DNA from: Streptomyces lacrimifluminis
GTDB taxonomy: Bacteria; Actinomycetota; Actinomycetes; Streptomycetales; Streptomycetaceae
Assembly: GCF_014646095.1 (NCBI RefSeq)
Contig: NZ_BMMU01000014.1
Location: 1 to 64,000, forward strand
DNA length: 64,000 bases
Direction of reading: 5' to 3'
Shown here in pieces: positions 35,961 through 44,262 of this stretch. A program made the translations under genes and the position numbers. Each line of letters starts with the position of its first letter. Within the stretch, counting starts at the first letter, position 1. The notes under the pieces are model-generated. The model searched no databases. It saw only the letters and a list, made by a program, of their open reading frames with translations, and was not told where the DNA came from.

Positions 35961-36644
35961 ATGAACAAAGCACCCGCATCCGTATCCCGGCTCAGGCTGC
36001 TCATCAGCGGCGTCTGCACCATGCTGCTGGTCGCCGTGGCCGCACTCACCCTGCCCGGCACCGCCCAGGCCGCCACGGTCATCACCACGAACCAGACCGG
36101 CACCAACAACGGCTACTACTACTCGTTCTGGACCGACGCACCGGGCAGCGTCTCCATGACCCTGAACTCCGGTGGCAACTACAGCACCTCGTGGAGCAAC
36201 ACCGGAAACTTCGTCGCCGGCAAGGGCTGGAGCAACGGCTCACGCAGGACCGTGCGCTACTCGGGCAGCTTCAACCCGTCCGGGAACGCCTACCTGACGC
36301 TGTACGGCTGGACGGCCAACCCGCTGGTCGAGTACTACGTCGTCGACAACTGGGGCACCTACCGGCCGACCGGGACGTACAAGGGCACCGTCACCAGCGA
36401 CGGCGGTACGTACGACATCTACCAGACCACCCGCTACAACGCCCCGTCCGTGGAAGGCACCCGCACATTCAACCAGTACTGGAGCGTCCGGCAGTCGAAA
36501 CGGACCGGCGGCACCATCACCACCGGCAACCACTTCGACGCCTGGGCCCGCGCCGGAATGCCCATGGGCAGCTTCAACTACTACATGATCCTCGCCACCG
36601 AGGGTTACCGGAGCAGCGGCAACTCCAACATCACGGTGGGCTAG
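35961..36644 (+). CDS. xlnB: Secreted GH11 endo-1,4-beta-xylanase without binding module
   Basis: 227 residues. Signal peptide about 1-37 (cut after LPGTAQA), then one glycoside hydrolase family 11 jelly-roll domain. Catalytic residues are Glu124 (PLVEYYVV, nucleophile) and Glu214 (LATEGYRSSG, acid/base). The GH11 thumb is PSVEGTRTFNQYWSVRQSKR. It hydrolyses internal xylan bonds outside the cell. Very similar in sequence to XlnB of Streptomyces lividans as I remember it, but it stops right after the catalytic domain (SGNSNITVG) and has no Gly-rich linker or xylan-binding domain. The symbol rests on this resemblance and on the following esterase gene. Confidence 0.9.
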   Translation: MNKAPASVSRLRLLISGVCTMLLVAVAALTLPGTAQAATVITTNQTGTNNGYYYSFWTDAPGSVSMTLNSGGNYSTSWSNTGNFVAGKGWSNGSRRTVRYSGSFNPSGNAYLTLYGWTANPLVEYYVVDNWGTYRPTGTYKGTVTSDGGTYDIYQTTRYNAPSVEGTRTFNQYWSVRQSKRTGGTITTGNHFDAWARAGMPMGSFNYYMILATEGYRSSGNSNITVG

Positions 36645-36646
36645 CC

Positions 36647-37324
36647 ATGACCCCCATGAAAGCAAGGCGCCTCCCGTTACTGGTGGCAGCCGCTCTGGCC
36701 GCCGCCACCGCCCTCACCGGCCACACCACCGCCCCGGCGCAGGCCGCCGCCTGCAACGGCTACGTCGGACTCACCTTCGACGACGGCCCGTCCTCCAACA
36801 CGACGGCCCTCCTCAACGCCCTCACCCGGAACGGGTTGCGGGCCACGATGTTCAACCAGGGTCAGTACTCCGCCGCCAACCCGGGCCTGGTCCGCGCCCA
36901 GGTGAACGCCGGCATGTGGGTCGCCAACCACAGCTACACCCACCCGCATCTGACCCAGCTCGGCCCGTCACAGATCGACTCGGAGATCTCCCGGACCCAG
37001 CAGGCGATCGCCAACGCGGGCGGTGGCACTCCCGTGCTGTTCCGCCCGCCGTACGGCGAGACCAACGCGACGGTGAAGGCTGCCGCCGCCAAGTACGGTC
37101 TGACCCAGATCATCTGGGACGTCGACTCGCAGGACTGGAACGGCGCCAGTACCGACGCGATCGTGCAGGCCGCGGCCCGCCTCACCAACGGGCAGGTCAT
37201 CCTCATGCACGACTGGTCCGCCAACTCACTCGCCGCGGTTCCACGCATCGCACAAGGCCTGACCGGCCGCGGCCTGTGTGCCGGGAAGATCTCCCCGGCG
37301 ACCGGACGGGCCGTAGCCCCGTAG
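36647..37324 (+). CDS. axeA: Secreted CE4 acetylxylan esterase/polysaccharide deacetylase
   Basis: 225 residues. Signal peptide about 1-34, then a NodB-type deacetylase domain. Motif 1 is TFDDGPSS (metal-binding Asp46), motif 2 HSYTHPHL (His95 and His99), motif 3 RPPYGETN, and the late motif VILMHDW. It removes acetyl groups from xylan, helping the xylanase encoded 2 bases upstream. The same gene pair is known in S. lividans (xlnB-axeA). Here again the protein ends after the catalytic domain, with no linker or cellulose-binding module. Confidence 0.9.
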   Translation: MTPMKARRLPLLVAAALAAATALTGHTTAPAQAAACNGYVGLTFDDGPSSNTTALLNALTRNGLRATMFNQGQYSAANPGLVRAQVNAGMWVANHSYTHPHLTQLGPSQIDSEISRTQQAIANAGGGTPVLFRPPYGETNATVKAAAAKYGLTQIIWDVDSQDWNGASTDAIVQAAARLTNGQVILMHDWSANSLAAVPRIAQGLTGRGLCAGKISPATGRAVAP

Positions 37325-37374
37325 CCAGGACGCTCCGAGTACAGCGGTATCCCGCACTCGCTCTACCGCACAGA

Positions 37375-37403
37375 TGGCGCGGCGGCCCCCAGCTGCCGCG
37401 CCA
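37375..37403 (+). terminator. Hairpin after the xylanase operon
   Basis: TGGCGCGGC (37375-37383) pairs perfectly with GCCGCGCCA (37395-37403) around an 11-base loop, 50 bases past the esterase stop. Confidence 0.55.
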
Positions 37404-37505
37404 CCACCTGTATCCCCGCCGACTCGACGACTGCGCTCCACATACGAACAGGACGTGACCGCGGGATCGCGGGGCGACCGGCGTTACCGACGACGACTCC
37501 TCGGC

Positions 37506-37622
37506 GACCAGCAACACCGCACCTACGGGTTCCTCGCCGGCCAGACCTTGAGCCGCCACCCCAGTCGGGCCGACCCTTGCCAACCCGGACGAACTCCCTC
37601 CGTCATCGCAGACAGCCTGTGA
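37506..37622 (+). pseudogene. Eroded 3' copy of the FAH-family hydrolase gene
   Basis: The sequence from 37506 aligns base by base with the FAH gene from 46449 on (gaccagcaacaccgcacc versus gactggcagcaccgcacc, then ttcctcgccggccagacctt versus ttcctctccggcaagacctt). It keeps matching to about 37600. It then jumps to the gene's last codons (GACAGC-x-TG-TGA at 37611-37622), so about 250 bases are missing. An IclR gene follows at the same place as beside the intact FAH gene. This marks a duplicated FAH-IclR segment. The reading frame is disrupted. Confidence 0.7.
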
Positions 37623-37680
37623 CGGCGCGACGAGGAACACGCATTCCGGGGAGCCACGCCCCGCAGCTACAGTGTTCGGC

Positions 37681-38469
37681 ATGTCAGGAACAGCGTCCCC
37701 CAACTACCGTGAGCGCAACTCCACCGCCGACCGGGCACTGGACATCCTGACCATGTTCGACGACACGCATCTCGTCGTCACGGGCACGGCGGTGGCGGAG
37801 CGGCTCGGCGTCGCACGGTCCACCGCGTACCGCTACCTCCAGAGCCTGGTGGCCGGGCGCTTCCTCGAAGAAGCGCCCGGCGGCGGGTTCCGCCTCGGCC
37901 TGCGGGTTCTGGAGATCGCACGGCTGGCACGCCGCAGCTACGGACTGACCGAGATCGCCCTGCCGTCGATGCAGGAACTCGCGGAGGAGGTGGGCGAGAC
38001 CGTCCTGCTCACCCGCCGGACCCAGGGCCTGGTGGTGTGCGTCGACCGCGCCGAAAGCGGAACCCGCGCCGTACGCATCTCCTACGAACGCGGCAGCACC
38101 CTTCCCCTCAACGCGGGCGCGTCCGCGTTGGTCCTGCTCGCCTGGAGCCCCGAGGCGGAAGTCCGACGGCTGTTGGAGACAGCGGAACTGCGCCGCTTCA
38201 CCCCGGCCACCCTGACCGATGTCGACGCCCTCATGGAACGCCTCGCCCGGATCCGCCGCCTCGGCCACTCGGTGACCCGCGGTGAACTCGACCCCGATGT
38301 TGTCGGCATCTCCGCCCCCATCATGGCTCCGGACGGCCAGGTCACCGCAGCGGTGAGCGTGGCGGCCCTCGCTTCCCGCGTCTACCCGGAGGCAGAGGCG
38401 GAGTTCGCCCAGAAGGTCCGTGCCACAGCGAGTGAGATCAGCGACCGTCTGGCCCTCACGACAGACTGA
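37681..38469 (+). CDS. IclR family regulator, left border copy
   Basis: 262 residues. N-terminal winged helix about 16-72 (RALDILTMFDDTHLVVTGTA, VAERLGVARSTAYRYLQSLV). The IclR effector domain follows from about 85 to 255 (VVCVDRAESGTRAVRISYER, STLPLNAGASALVLLAWSPE, GHSVTRGELDPDVVGISAPI). It is about 90 percent identical to the IclR gene at 46882, and 206 consecutive bases (37696-37901) are unchanged between the two. Together with the FAH relic upstream it is the left copy of a duplicated segment. It probably binds an aromatic intermediate and controls the adjacent cluster. Confidence 0.9.
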   Translation: MSGTASPNYRERNSTADRALDILTMFDDTHLVVTGTAVAERLGVARSTAYRYLQSLVAGRFLEEAPGGGFRLGLRVLEIARLARRSYGLTEIALPSMQELAEEVGETVLLTRRTQGLVVCVDRAESGTRAVRISYERGSTLPLNAGASALVLLAWSPEAEVRRLLETAELRRFTPATLTDVDALMERLARIRRLGHSVTRGELDPDVVGISAPIMAPDGQVTAAVSVAALASRVYPEAEAEFAQKVRATASEISDRLALTTD

Positions 38470-38495
38470 CACCCCTCCCCCACCGACACCGGCGT

Positions 38496-38760
38496 CGTCC
38501 GTTCCTTCGGTGTCCAGCTCTCGGCCGCTGCCGCGCACACGAGAAGCGCGGCGCACGGGTCCAAGTCGACGCGGTCGGCACAGTTGCGGGCGGGGCCGCA
38601 CACCGCGCCGCGCACGGCCGTGGCATGGGTGGGCACTGTCGGCGCGGCTCAGCGGACCTGCGACAGCGCTGTGTCTGCGGGCCGGGGAAGCCCAACGCGT
38701 CGCCCGCGCCGACGGTGTCCACCCCTGTGCGACTACTCCGGCAAGCCGCCCGCCGCATCC
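38496..38760 (-). pseudogene. Possible PfkB-type sugar kinase relic
   Basis: On the minus strand GVDTVGAGDAL (around 38690-38725) matches the PfkB kinase signature DTVGAGDAF, which contains the catalytic Asp. Downstream, in another frame, ATAVRGAVCGPARNCADRVD could be a remnant of the C-terminal helix. No ATP-site upstream of the motif and no start are found. Apart from this, 38470-38854 shows no gene. Confidence 0.35.
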
Positions 38761-38854
38761 GGGGACGGATCACGCCGCGGCTGCCGGTGCCCAGGCCGAG
38801 TTTCCCTGTCGACCTGTTCGGCCGGCACAGAGGTCAAGTCACCGCTGCGGGCGG

Positions 38855-40312
38855 TCACTCGGCGTTCCGGCAGGCCGCGACAGCCCTGTCCAGGGTCTGG
38901 TGGTCGGCCCAGCTGCCGTGGAAGCCGAAGGGCACCCGGCTGGGGAGCTTGACCCGGGCCAGCGGGGTGCGGCGCAGGTCGGCAGCGTCGTGGATCAGGA
39001 GTTCGCTGAGGCCGGTGGCCCGGTTCCACCAGAGCGAGAGCAGGTAGCCGTCGTCCTCGGAGCGGGCGCTCTCGCGTGCGACGAAGACCGGCTCGCCCGG
39101 GCTGGTCAGTCCGGGCGGCCCCTCGACGACGGTCGTGCTGTCGAGGAGGTAGTCGTGGCGAGCCAGACCGTCACTCATGGTGTCGTCGGCCAGACCGCGC
39201 GTGGTGACGAAGTAGCCGTAGCGGTGCGGCCGTCCCGTACAGGCATCGTTGATCTTGGGGAACTCGCCCGCGATCCCGCTGATCATCTCCTCCGTGGCGC
39301 GTCCGGTGGCGAGGTCGACGCGCCAGCGGTACGGCAGGGCCGGCGGGAACCACGTGTGGGAGTCCAGGGGCGTGCCCAGGCGTTCGACGGGGTTGCCCAG
39401 CCGGGTGATCCGGTGCCCGTCGACGATCAACTCGCCGTCCTGCTCATAGGCGTTGAAGAAGTGGGTGTTGGCGAACTGCCCTCCGACCTCGTGCCAGGTG
39501 ACCTGATGGGTGCGGCGGTCCATGAGGACGATCTGCGTGCCGTGGTCGAGGCCGCTCTCGTCCCAGACCACTCCCGGCCGTCCCTGGGCGATGAGATCGA
39601 AGCGGAAGTGAGCGGGCGTGACGAAGAAGATGGCGTAGTTGTCGCTGACCGCGAAGTCGTGCATGAGGACGGGCACGCCGATGTCGAAGGAGTGCGAGTC
39701 GATGATCCCGGCCGTCTTCACGTCGGCGCGGTACCAGGTGATGGTGGGGCCGGTGGCGGCGAAGAACAGCATGTCGCCGCTGTCCGGGTCGATCTTGTAG
39801 TGGGCGGTGCACAGGACGTCGATGCCGCCGTGGAAGTCGTACGTGCCGATGGTCTTCAGGGTCTCCGGGTCCATCGCGTGCGGCAGTCCGCCCTCGTAGT
39901 AGACGAGAAGGCGGTCGTCGAAGACACCGACGTGGGTGTTGGCGACGTTCTTGGCGGGCGGGGCTCCGTCGGGCAGCCGTCCGGGGGTGCCACCGTTGAC
40001 GAAGCCGCTGTAGACGGCTTCCCCGGCCTGTACCTCGATCTTCATCGAGTCGGTGTCGACCCAGCGGGTGCGGTAGGCGGCCCGGCCGTCGCGCAGGTAG
40101 ATGCCGCAGACCATGCCGTCGCCCTCCCACCAGTGGTAGCGGTCGGTGTTGCGGGGCTGGAAGCGGGGGTTGGAGGTGACGCGGAACAGCGCGCCCGCGA
40201 GATCGGCCGGTATCTCCCCGTCCACCTCCAGGTCGTAGGCCTCGTTCTCCTGCGTCCACGGCGTGAAGGGGCCGCGCAGGAACTTGTTGTCGGTGGGCCA
40301 GTCGGTGCTCAT
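38855..40312 (-). CDS. Carotenoid/stilbene-cleaving oxygenase (RPE65 family)
   Basis: 485 residues, seven-bladed propeller enzyme with an Fe(II) held by four His: His171 (CTAHYK), His218 (VLMHDF), His284 (NTHFFN) and His465 (FGFHGSW). The start MSTDWPTDNKFLRGPFTPWT and the QPRNTDRYHWWEGDGMV block are typical. Bacterial members without a signal peptide include lignostilbene dioxygenases and isoeugenol monooxygenase, which split a C=C bond between aryl groups into aldehydes. The adjacent aldehyde dehydrogenase and ring-cleaving genes fit a phenylpropanoid or stilbene substrate better than a carotenoid. Last gene of the minus-strand arm. Confidence 0.9.
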   Translation of the reverse strand: MSTDWPTDNKFLRGPFTPWTQENEAYDLEVDGEIPADLAGALFRVTSNPRFQPRNTDRYHWWEGDGMVCGIYLRDGRAAYRTRWVDTDSMKIEVQAGEAVYSGFVNGGTPGRLPDGAPPAKNVANTHVGVFDDRLLVYYEGGLPHAMDPETLKTIGTYDFHGGIDVLCTAHYKIDPDSGDMLFFAATGPTITWYRADVKTAGIIDSHSFDIGVPVLMHDFAVSDNYAIFFVTPAHFRFDLIAQGRPGVVWDESGLDHGTQIVLMDRRTHQVTWHEVGGQFANTHFFNAYEQDGELIVDGHRITRLGNPVERLGTPLDSHTWFPPALPYRWRVDLATGRATEEMISGIAGEFPKINDACTGRPHRYGYFVTTRGLADDTMSDGLARHDYLLDSTTVVEGPPGLTSPGEPVFVARESARSEDDGYLLSLWWNRATGLSELLIHDAADLRRTPLARVKLPSRVPFGFHGSWADHQTLDRAVAACRNAE

Positions 40313-40350
40313 GGGCGTTCTCCTGTGGGGTGTCTACGAAGCGGGCGGGG

Positions 40351-41814
40351 TCAGAACGGGTAGTTCGGAACCTCGCCTCGCACGGTGACCCACTGCTGTT
40401 CGGTAAAGGCTTCGAGGTTGGCGGCGCTGCCGCCGTGGCGGGAGCCGGTGCCGGAGGCGCCCACCCCACCGAAGGGGATGAGCGGCTCGTCGTTGACGGT
40501 CTGGTCGTTGATGTGGACTAGGCCGCTGGGTACGCGCTCCGCCAGGGCGAGGCCCTTCATGACGTCCCGGGTCAGGACGCCCAGGGACAGTCCGTACTCG
40601 GTGCCCGCGGCGAGCTCGGCCGCCTCGTCCAGGTCCTGGAAGGGTACGACGGGCGCGACCGGCCCGAAGATCTCGTCGGCGTAGGCGGGCGCGTTGAGCG
40701 GTACGTCGGCGAGGACGGTGGGCCGGTAGAACAGGCCCTCGAATTCACCGCCGGCGGCCAGCCGGGCGCCGGCCGCGAGCGTCTCCTGGACGATGCGGTG
40801 GACCTGGTCGCGCTGTCCGCCGTCGATGAGCGGTCCGACGGCGACGTGTTCGGTGGCCGGGTCGCCGACCTGGAGAGCGTCGGCGTGCTGGGCGAGCAGT
40901 GCCGTGTACTCGTCGACGACCGAGGCGTGGACGAGGTGGCGGCTGCTGGCCATGCAGATCTGGCCGGCGTGGACGAAGGATCCCCAGGCGCCCACCGATG
41001 CGGCCTTCTCCAGGTCGACGTCATCCATGATCACGAGCGCCGAGTTCCCGCCCAGCTCCAGGTGGACCCGCTTGAGGTGCCGGGCCGCGGCCACACCGAT
41101 GGCGCGACCGGCCCGGGTGGAGCCGGTGAACGCGATGACGGGGACCTGCGGATGGTCGACCACGGCGGCTCCGACGTCCGCGCCGCCGGGCAGGACGTGC
41201 AGCAGGCCGGGAGGCAGGCCAGCCTCCTCGAACACGCGGGCGAAGACCACACCGCCACTGACCGCGGTACGGGGGTCCGGCTTGAGGACGACCGCGTTGC
41301 CGAGCGCGAGCGCCGGGGCGACCGCCCGCATGGCCAGGGTGACCGGCACATTGAACGGGGCGATGACGCCGACCACTCCGACGGGCCTGCGCCGGGCGAA
41401 CGACAGGCGCTCCTGCCCGGAACGCAGCAGCTCGCCGTAGGGCGCTCCGGCGAGGGCGGCGGCCTCATGGCATTCCTCCGCGCCACCGCTGCTGACCTGC
41501 AGGGCGGCGAACGGCCGGATCGCGCCGGACTCCCGTACCAGCCAGGTCTCGATCTCCTGCTGATGTTCCTCGAACAGGCGCGCGGCACGGCGCAGAACCG
41601 CGGCACGGTCGGAGTACGGCCGGGCGGCCCACTCCCGCTGGGCCTGTACCGCCCGCTTCACCGCCTTGTCCACGTCGGCCGGTGTGGCCGTGCCGACGCG
41701 GCCCAGCGTCTTGCCGGTGGCGGGCTCGATGGCGTCGAACCCCTCACCGGAGCCGCTGATCCACTCGCCGGAGAAGATCCGGCCTTCCCAGGTGCTGCTG
41801 TCCAGAAGAGTCAT
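40351..41814 (-). CDS. NAD(P)-dependent aldehyde dehydrogenase, benzaldehyde/vanillin type
   Basis: 487 residues. NAD-binding and catalytic features: VGVIAPFNVPVTLAMRAVAP, FTGSTRAGRAIGV, LELGGNSALVIMDDVDL (general base Glu) and FVHAGQICMASSRHLVH with the nucleophilic Cys. C-terminal DEIFGPVAPVVPF is also present. Similarity in length and motifs is greatest to benzaldehyde and vanillin dehydrogenases. It would oxidise the aldehyde released by the neighbouring oxygenase to an acid. It lies 38 bases upstream of that gene. The start may be ATG 41814 or the in-frame ATG 41829. Confidence 0.92.
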   Translation of the reverse strand: MTLLDSSTWEGRIFSGEWISGSGEGFDAIEPATGKTLGRVGTATPADVDKAVKRAVQAQREWAARPYSDRAAVLRRAARLFEEHQQEIETWLVRESGAIRPFAALQVSSGGAEECHEAAALAGAPYGELLRSGQERLSFARRRPVGVVGVIAPFNVPVTLAMRAVAPALALGNAVVLKPDPRTAVSGGVVFARVFEEAGLPPGLLHVLPGGADVGAAVVDHPQVPVIAFTGSTRAGRAIGVAAARHLKRVHLELGGNSALVIMDDVDLEKAASVGAWGSFVHAGQICMASSRHLVHASVVDEYTALLAQHADALQVGDPATEHVAVGPLIDGGQRDQVHRIVQETLAAGARLAAGGEFEGLFYRPTVLADVPLNAPAYADEIFGPVAPVVPFQDLDEAAELAAGTEYGLSLGVLTRDVMKGLALAERVPSGLVHINDQTVNDEPLIPFGGVGASGTGSRHGGSAANLEAFTEQQWVTVRGEVPNYPF

Positions 41815-41867
41815 GGTGTCCCGTTCCATGTCAGGGGGTGTTACGGCGATGTCCTCAGAGCTGGCGG

Positions 41868-43520
41868 TCAGGTGCTGGGGAGCTCCTTGACGGCGACCGA
41901 GGTGCTGGTCTGCGTGGCCGGCGCGGTGACCGCCTCCTCGACGGACGCGCCGACGGCCATGGCGGCACCGGCTCCGCTGTGCCGCAGGGCGAGTGCGGCG
42001 ATCACCGCACCGACCAGGGCAGCACCGGCACAGATGTACATGCCGAGGTCGAGGCCCGATTCGATGGCCTCGCGGGCGAGCGGGGCCACGGTGCGCGACA
42101 GGCTGCCGAGGTCGGCGTTGGCGACCGCGAGTGCGCCTCCTTCGGCATTGACCGCGTCGGCAACGCCCAGGGCCTGCGGCGGAAGGCCGGAAGAGGCGAG
42201 CTTGTCGGCCAGCGCGCTGCCCGCCGTGCCGAGGGCGACGGCGCCGACGACCGCGGGACCGAGGGCCTGACCGGTCTCGCGGACGAGGCTGGTGACCGCG
42301 CTGGCCATGCCCGCGTACGTGATGTCGACCGTGCCGACCGCGACGGCCGTCAGCGACGAGAACATCGTGATGAAGCCGACTCCCATCAGCAGGATGGGTC
42401 CGGTCATCGACGAGAGGCTCGTCGCGTCGCCCGGCAGCAGTGCCATCCAGGACTCTCCGGCTGCGAGCGACAGCAGTCCGCCGACCAGCAGGGTACGGGG
42501 GTGCACGCCCTGCAGCAGTTTCGGCAGGAACGGGGTGAGCAGCAACGGGACCGCCTGGATGAGCGAGAGCGGCAGGGCGGCCTGCAACGGGGAGACGTGG
42601 TTGACGGACTCCAGTTTGATGCTGAGCGCATAGGCCGTGCCGATGAAGCCGAACAGGGCGAGCAGCCCGATGGCGGCGGCTGCGGCGAAGGCGGGCGTCC
42701 GGAACAGGTCCAGGCGCAGCATCGGCTTCCGCGATCTGCGCTCCACGACGATGAACGCCACGAAGGAGGCGGCGGCGAGGACGAAGGCGAGCACGATGTG
42801 GGGCTCGGAGTAGCCGTCGCCCGCGCCCTCGATGACGGCGTAGAGCAGGGCCAGCAGGGACACGGCGATGGTGAGCTGGCCGGGCCGGTCGAGGCCTCGG
42901 TCGGCGGTGACCTGGCGCGAGTCGACGATCCAGCGACCGCTGACGGCCGAGGTGACCAGGCCGAGCACCGCGAGCGGCACGAAGGCCCAGCCCCAGTGGG
43001 CGTGTTCGGCGATGAAGCCACTGATCAGCGGGGCGATCATGGCGCCGAAGGCGAGGCTGAGTGCCCAGTACGACAGCGCCCTGGCACGGGCGGTGGGCTC
43101 CCGCGTACCGGCGACGATCACCGCCAGCGACGAGGGGAAGATCGCCGCGGCGCCCAGGCCGGCCACCGCCTGGCCGGCGATCAGCTGGGTCATGGAGGCC
43201 GCGGTGGCGACGATCAGGCAGCCGACCGTGATCAGCAGTCCGCCGAGGACGAGCAGGCGCTTGCGTCCGAACAGATCGCCGAGGACGCCGAAGTTCAGCT
43301 CCAGGATGGCCGTCGGGAGGATGAACGCGGCCGGGATCCAGGCCAGGGCGGCGGCCGACGCCCCGAGGTCCTTCTGGATCTCCCCGATGAGCGGGGAGGC
43401 CAGCGGAATGCCGATCTGAGCCACGCAGATGGCGAAACAGGCCGCCACGAGCGTGGCGCGGCTCAGCAGAGCGGGTGTGTTCGGAGAGGGCGTGGGGCTC
43501 TCGACATCGGGATCGGTCAT
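41868..43520 (-). CDS. MFS transporter, DHA2-like 14-helix type
   Basis: 550 residues with about 14 membrane helices. The loop motif is GVLGDLFGRKRLLV and the motif C-like sequence in helix 5 is ALSLAFGAMIAPLISGFIAE. Members of this group mostly export drugs or aromatic compounds by H+ antiport. In this cluster it may expel toxic aromatic intermediates or move the substrate. It is the first gene of the minus arm, 53 bases before the aldehyde dehydrogenase, and divergent from the dioxygenase gene. Confidence 0.88.
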   Translation of the reverse strand: MTDPDVESPTPSPNTPALLSRATLVAACFAICVAQIGIPLASPLIGEIQKDLGASAAALAWIPAAFILPTAILELNFGVLGDLFGRKRLLVLGGLLITVGCLIVATAASMTQLIAGQAVAGLGAAAIFPSSLAVIVAGTREPTARARALSYWALSLAFGAMIAPLISGFIAEHAHWGWAFVPLAVLGLVTSAVSGRWIVDSRQVTADRGLDRPGQLTIAVSLLALLYAVIEGAGDGYSEPHIVLAFVLAAASFVAFIVVERRSRKPMLRLDLFRTPAFAAAAAIGLLALFGFIGTAYALSIKLESVNHVSPLQAALPLSLIQAVPLLLTPFLPKLLQGVHPRTLLVGGLLSLAAGESWMALLPGDATSLSSMTGPILLMGVGFITMFSSLTAVAVGTVDITYAGMASAVTSLVRETGQALGPAVVGAVALGTAGSALADKLASSGLPPQALGVADAVNAEGGALAVANADLGSLSRTVAPLAREAIESGLDLGMYICAGAALVGAVIAALALRHSGAGAAMAVGASVEEAVTAPATQTSTSVAVKELPST

Positions 43521-43583
43521 GAGGGATGCCTCCGGTGGTGCTCGGTGGACGCCGCTGACTGGGCGACGCCCCCAACATTCTGT

Positions 43584-43604
43584 CTCGCATACTCGGACAG
43601 CGAG
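43584..43604. promoter_or_regulatory. Inverted repeat in the divergent promoter region, possible IclR site
   Basis: CTCGC (43584-43588) and GCGAG (43600-43604) form a dyad with an 11-base gap, midway between the divergent arms. Whether the IclR proteins bind here is unknown; the half-sites are short. Confidence 0.3.
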
Positions 43605-43673
43605 TTCATTCAGCAGGACCGTGCACTGCCGACATCGACTCAGTCAAGAGGCTTGACGGCAGAAAATGGACGA

Positions 43674-43702
43674 TTGACGAGCGAACGGCAGCTGACTACT
43701 GT
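43674..43702 (+). promoter_or_regulatory. Near-consensus vegetative promoter of the plus arm
   Basis: TTGACG (43674-43679), exactly 17 bases, TACTGT (43697-43702). It matches the Streptomyces HrdB consensus in both boxes and spacing. A second TTGACG lies 21 bases upstream. The predicted leader to ATG 43742 is about 33 bases and includes ATGGAGACGAC as ribosome site. Confidence 0.7.
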
Positions 43703-43741
43703 CCTGACTACTGGAAATCAGATCCTGAATATGGAGACGAC

Positions 43742-44236
43742 ATGGGCATCACTGGGCTCGGACACACCGGCTTCTGGGTCGACGACCTTGAGAAGATGCG
43801 CGACTTCTACAGCCGGGTCATGGGGTTGACCGTGACCGACGAGGACGAGGAGCGACGCATCGTGTTCTTCTCGTCCCGCCCGGACGAGGAGCACCACGAG
43901 TTCGTGCTCCAGGAGGGCCGGACCGCACCCGCCGGGAGCAAGCTCACGCACCAGGTGTCGTGGCGGGTGGACTCGCTGGAGACGATCGTCGACTTCCACC
44001 ACCGTTTCCGCGCCGAGGGCATCGAGGTCCAGCAGGAGGTCACCCACGGCAACGCGATCGGGATCTACTTCTTCGACCCCGAGGGCAACCGCAACGAGGT
44101 CTACCTGCGCATCGCGCGCGACGTGCGCCAGCCGTTCCGCAAGACGCTGAACCTCGACCAGTCCCCGGAGGAGATCTTCGCCGAGGCCGAGCGGCTGCTG
44201 ACCGAAGGCGGCCCCGCCTACCAGCCCGTCCAGTAA
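43742..44236 (+). CDS. VOC-family ring-cleaving dioxygenase (extradiol type)
   Basis: 164 residues, one vicinal-oxygen-chelate unit pair. Putative metal ligands are His8 (GLGHTGFWVDD), His76-region (KLTHQVSW) and Glu in GNRNEVYLR near residue 118. The fold and the tail PFRKTLNLDQSPEEIFAEAE are like small extradiol dioxygenases that open catechol or hydroquinone rings. In the cluster it would open the ring made by the next gene's hydroxylase. Fosfomycin-type or glyoxalase activity cannot be excluded from sequence, but context favours ring cleavage. Confidence 0.82.
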   Translation: MGITGLGHTGFWVDDLEKMRDFYSRVMGLTVTDEDEERRIVFFSSRPDEEHHEFVLQEGRTAPAGSKLTHQVSWRVDSLETIVDFHHRFRAEGIEVQQEVTHGNAIGIYFFDPEGNRNEVYLRIARDVRQPFRKTLNLDQSPEEIFAEAERLLTEGGPAYQPVQ

Positions 44237-44262
44237 TCCACGTTCCGCGACGGAGCACCCTC

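Noticed and set aside
38420..40363. A 647-codon open frame on the plus strand
   Set aside because: Antisense to the carotenoid/stilbene oxygenase, which has all four iron His in the right places.
41838..43829. A 663-codon open frame on the plus strand
   Set aside because: Antisense to the 14-helix MFS gene and continuing over the divergent promoter; no domain visible.
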